The translations under genes were made by a program, and so were the position numbers. Positions 5,170 through 6,571 of a stretch of DNA of 6,571 bases are shown here, piece by piece. The notes beneath the pieces were generated by a model. It was not told where the DNA came from and did no database searches. It saw only the letters and a program-made list of their open reading frames with translations. Each line of letters starts with the position of its first letter. The first letter of the stretch is position 1. Source of the DNA: Actinomycetes bacterium. Lineage in GTDB: Bacteria > Actinomycetota > Thermoleophilia > Solirubrobacterales > 70-9. Location: NCBI GenBank assembly GCA_023436605.1, contig JAEZIQ010000053.1, positions 1 to 6,571 of the forward strand. Direction: 5' to 3'.

Positions 5170-6571
5170 AAGCTTCCGGGTCGGCTTCCGGCAGTTCGTC
5201 CGGAACCTCGACCTCGGCGGGAATTCGTCCCTGGAGCCGGAGTATCAGCAGCGCCATCTGTCCGGCCAGCTGATCATCCGAGTTCGAGACGAGATCAAGG
5301 CCGGTGATCTCCTCGATTCGACCGAGCCGGTAGCGGATCGTGTTCTCGTGTACCTCGAGGCTGGCTGCCGACTGGCGGATACTGCGGGAATGGGTGTAGA
5401 AGGCACTCATCGTGATGAGGAGGGTGACCATCGCCGGGTCGTTCTCATCGACCAGCGGGCCGAGGGTGTCATCAGCGAAGCGCCGTGTCTCCTCCCCGTT
5501 CGGGGCGGCAAGCAGGAGCCGGCCCGCACCGAGGTCGTCGGCGGCCAGCACTGGCGACTCGCCGTCCGCGAGCTCGGTCGCGCACTTGGAGACCTGACGG
5601 GCCTCGTCGTAACCGCCGCTGAACGAGTCAACCCCGCGGCAGACCGTAGAGATGGCGATAGAGACGCCGCCCGATCCGGACTCTTCCGCAGCCTTGATCA
5701 GGCGCTCCTTGGCCGAGGCGACCATCTGGCGGTTGGCGATTCCTTGCGGAAGCTCGACCACCGCGGCAACCCCATCCTTCACCGACGAAACGCAGGACTG
5801 GAGCTCGGGCTTCTGGTCGCGCAGGGCGAGGGCGAACTTGCGGGCCGAGGGGGGGCGGCGCCGGCCGGTCGCGGCGCGGGTGATGAGAGCGACCACATGG
5901 GGCCGGTCGAGATCCATTCCGTGGAAGTTGGCCCGCTTGTTCATCGACATGTCACCGTCGGTGCCGAAGATCAGGTCCCGGGCCAGCGCTCCGCGGGCGT
6001 GGACCTCGGCGTCGGCGGCCCGCTGTTCGGCGGTCAGCTCCAAGGCGATGATGGTCGAAGCCCGTCGGGCCACGATCGTGTCCATCGCGCTGAACTGGCT
6101 GGTCTGCGCGGTGATCACCACATAGCCCCAGTTGTCGTCGTGCAAGGTGACCGGAGTGACGAGGTAGCGGTAGGGGAGGCTGGCCGAAGGGATCGGCCCG
6201 ATCACGCTGGGCTGCTTGGCTTCGAGACCGGAGATCACCTTGGCCACGGCCGGCCGGCCACGCCGGTCGTCGTCGAAGACCTGGGCCGGAACGCTCTCGC
6301 CCTCCGGGGTCTCCATCGCCAGACGGTTGAACTTGTTGTCGTAGATCGAGCAGGGCTTGGCCGTGAGGCTGGCCACGGTCGAGGCGATCTCGCCCATTCC
6401 GGCCCCGTCCAGCACGAGGTTCGTCAGCCGGTCCTCGATCGCGGAGCTCTTGCGGAGCAGCTGGTTCTGCCGGGCGACCGTCTTGAAGCTCGAGGCGAGG
6501 TGGGCGGTGCGCTGGCTCTGCGAAACCGCGATCGCGGCGAGATTGGCGAACGTCGCTGCCATCTCCTGCTC
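5168..6571 (-). CDS. PucR/CdaR-type transcriptional regulator, 5' end outside the window
   Basis: This is the C-terminal 467 residues of a regulator; the frame stays open to the right edge. An ATG at 6562 exists, but the residues around it (EQEMAATFANLAAIAV) look like the last helix of a GAF domain, so the real start is probably further upstream. Numbered from that Met, about 45-175 looks like a second GAF-like sensor region, and about 210-330 resembles the GGDEF-like domain of CdaR-type regulators (VVALIT, VSIAIS, GYDEARQ). Residues 376-446 are the PucR C-terminal helix-turn-helix, with the signature HENTIRYRLGRIEEITGL (405-422). An acidic, Pro-rich tail ends the protein. Family members activate catabolic genes in response to a small molecule. 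Its position just upstream of the operon, on the same strand, makes it the likely local regulator. The effector is unknown. Confidence 0.9.
   Translation of the reverse strand, partial: EQEMAATFANLAAIAVSQSQRTAHLASSFKTVARQNQLLRKSSAIEDRLTNLVLDGAGMGEIASTVASLTAKPCSIYDNKFNRLAMETPEGESVPAQVFDDDRRGRPAVAKVISGLEAKQPSVIGPIPSASLPYRYLVTPVTLHDDNWGYVVITAQTSQFSAMDTIVARRASTIIALELTAEQRAADAEVHARGALARDLIFGTDGDMSMNKRANFHGMDLDRPHVVALITRAATGRRRPPSARKFALALRDQKPELQSCVSSVKDGVAAVVELPQGIANRQMVASAKERLIKAAEESGSGGVSIAISTVCRGVDSFSGGYDEARQVSKCATELADGESPVLAADDLGAGRLLLAAPNGEETRRFADDTLGPLVDENDPAMVTLLITMSAFYTHSRSIRQSAASLEVHENTIRYRLGRIEEITGLDLVSNSDDQLAGQMALLILRLQGRIPAEVEVPDELPEADPEA

Noticed and set aside
5849..5855. Run of seven G in the PucR-type gene, considered as a phase-variable tract or sequencing error
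   Set aside because: The frame is intact on both sides and encodes a plausible basic linker (RRRPPSAR) between domains.
1..6571. CRISPR arrays, insertion sequences, tRNA or rRNA genes
   Set aside because: No regularly spaced repeats, transposase-like genes, terminal inverted repeats or tRNA/rRNA-like sequences were seen on either strand.

Overview
The window is GC-rich DNA (G/C-ending codons dominate, with GTG starts and 1-4 base gene junctions). All six supported genes lie on the minus strand, so transcription runs from high to low coordinates. The PucR-type regulator, the luciferase-like oxidoreductase that could be F420-dependent, and the codon use suggest an actinobacterium. The class or order cannot be fixed from this sequence.

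Layout in the direction of transcription: (1) 6571-5168, a PucR/CdaR-type regulator whose 5' end lies beyond the right edge; (2) 5167-5035, a 133-base intergenic region with a hairpin at the end of the regulator gene and a clear inverted repeat just upstream of the next gene; (3) 5034-65, five genes so tightly packed that they almost certainly form one operon. The five are a protein with a phosphohistidine 'swivel' domain like that of PEP synthase (239 aa), a large protein I do not recognise (553 aa), a winged-helix protein (200 aa), a zinc alcohol dehydrogenase (343 aa) and a luciferase-like flavin/F420 oxidoreductase (318 aa). The last 64 bases of the window hold no gene but do contain a GC-rich hairpin that may end the operon.

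How the genes may work together (inference): in PEP synthase, pyruvate phosphate dikinase, rifampicin phosphotransferase and phenylphosphate synthase, a swivelling histidine domain carries a phosphoryl group from an ATP-grasp domain to an acceptor site. Here the histidine domain is a stand-alone gene next to a large unknown protein, and no ATP-grasp domain is visible anywhere in the window. The first three genes could encode parts of a split phosphotransferase that activates a substrate, perhaps an alcohol or phenol-like compound. The dehydrogenase and the luciferase-like enzyme would then oxidise or reduce the same compound or its products, with the PucR-type protein as local regulator. The substrate is unknown. 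The 239/553/200-aa trio is the part most likely to be a poorly described system.
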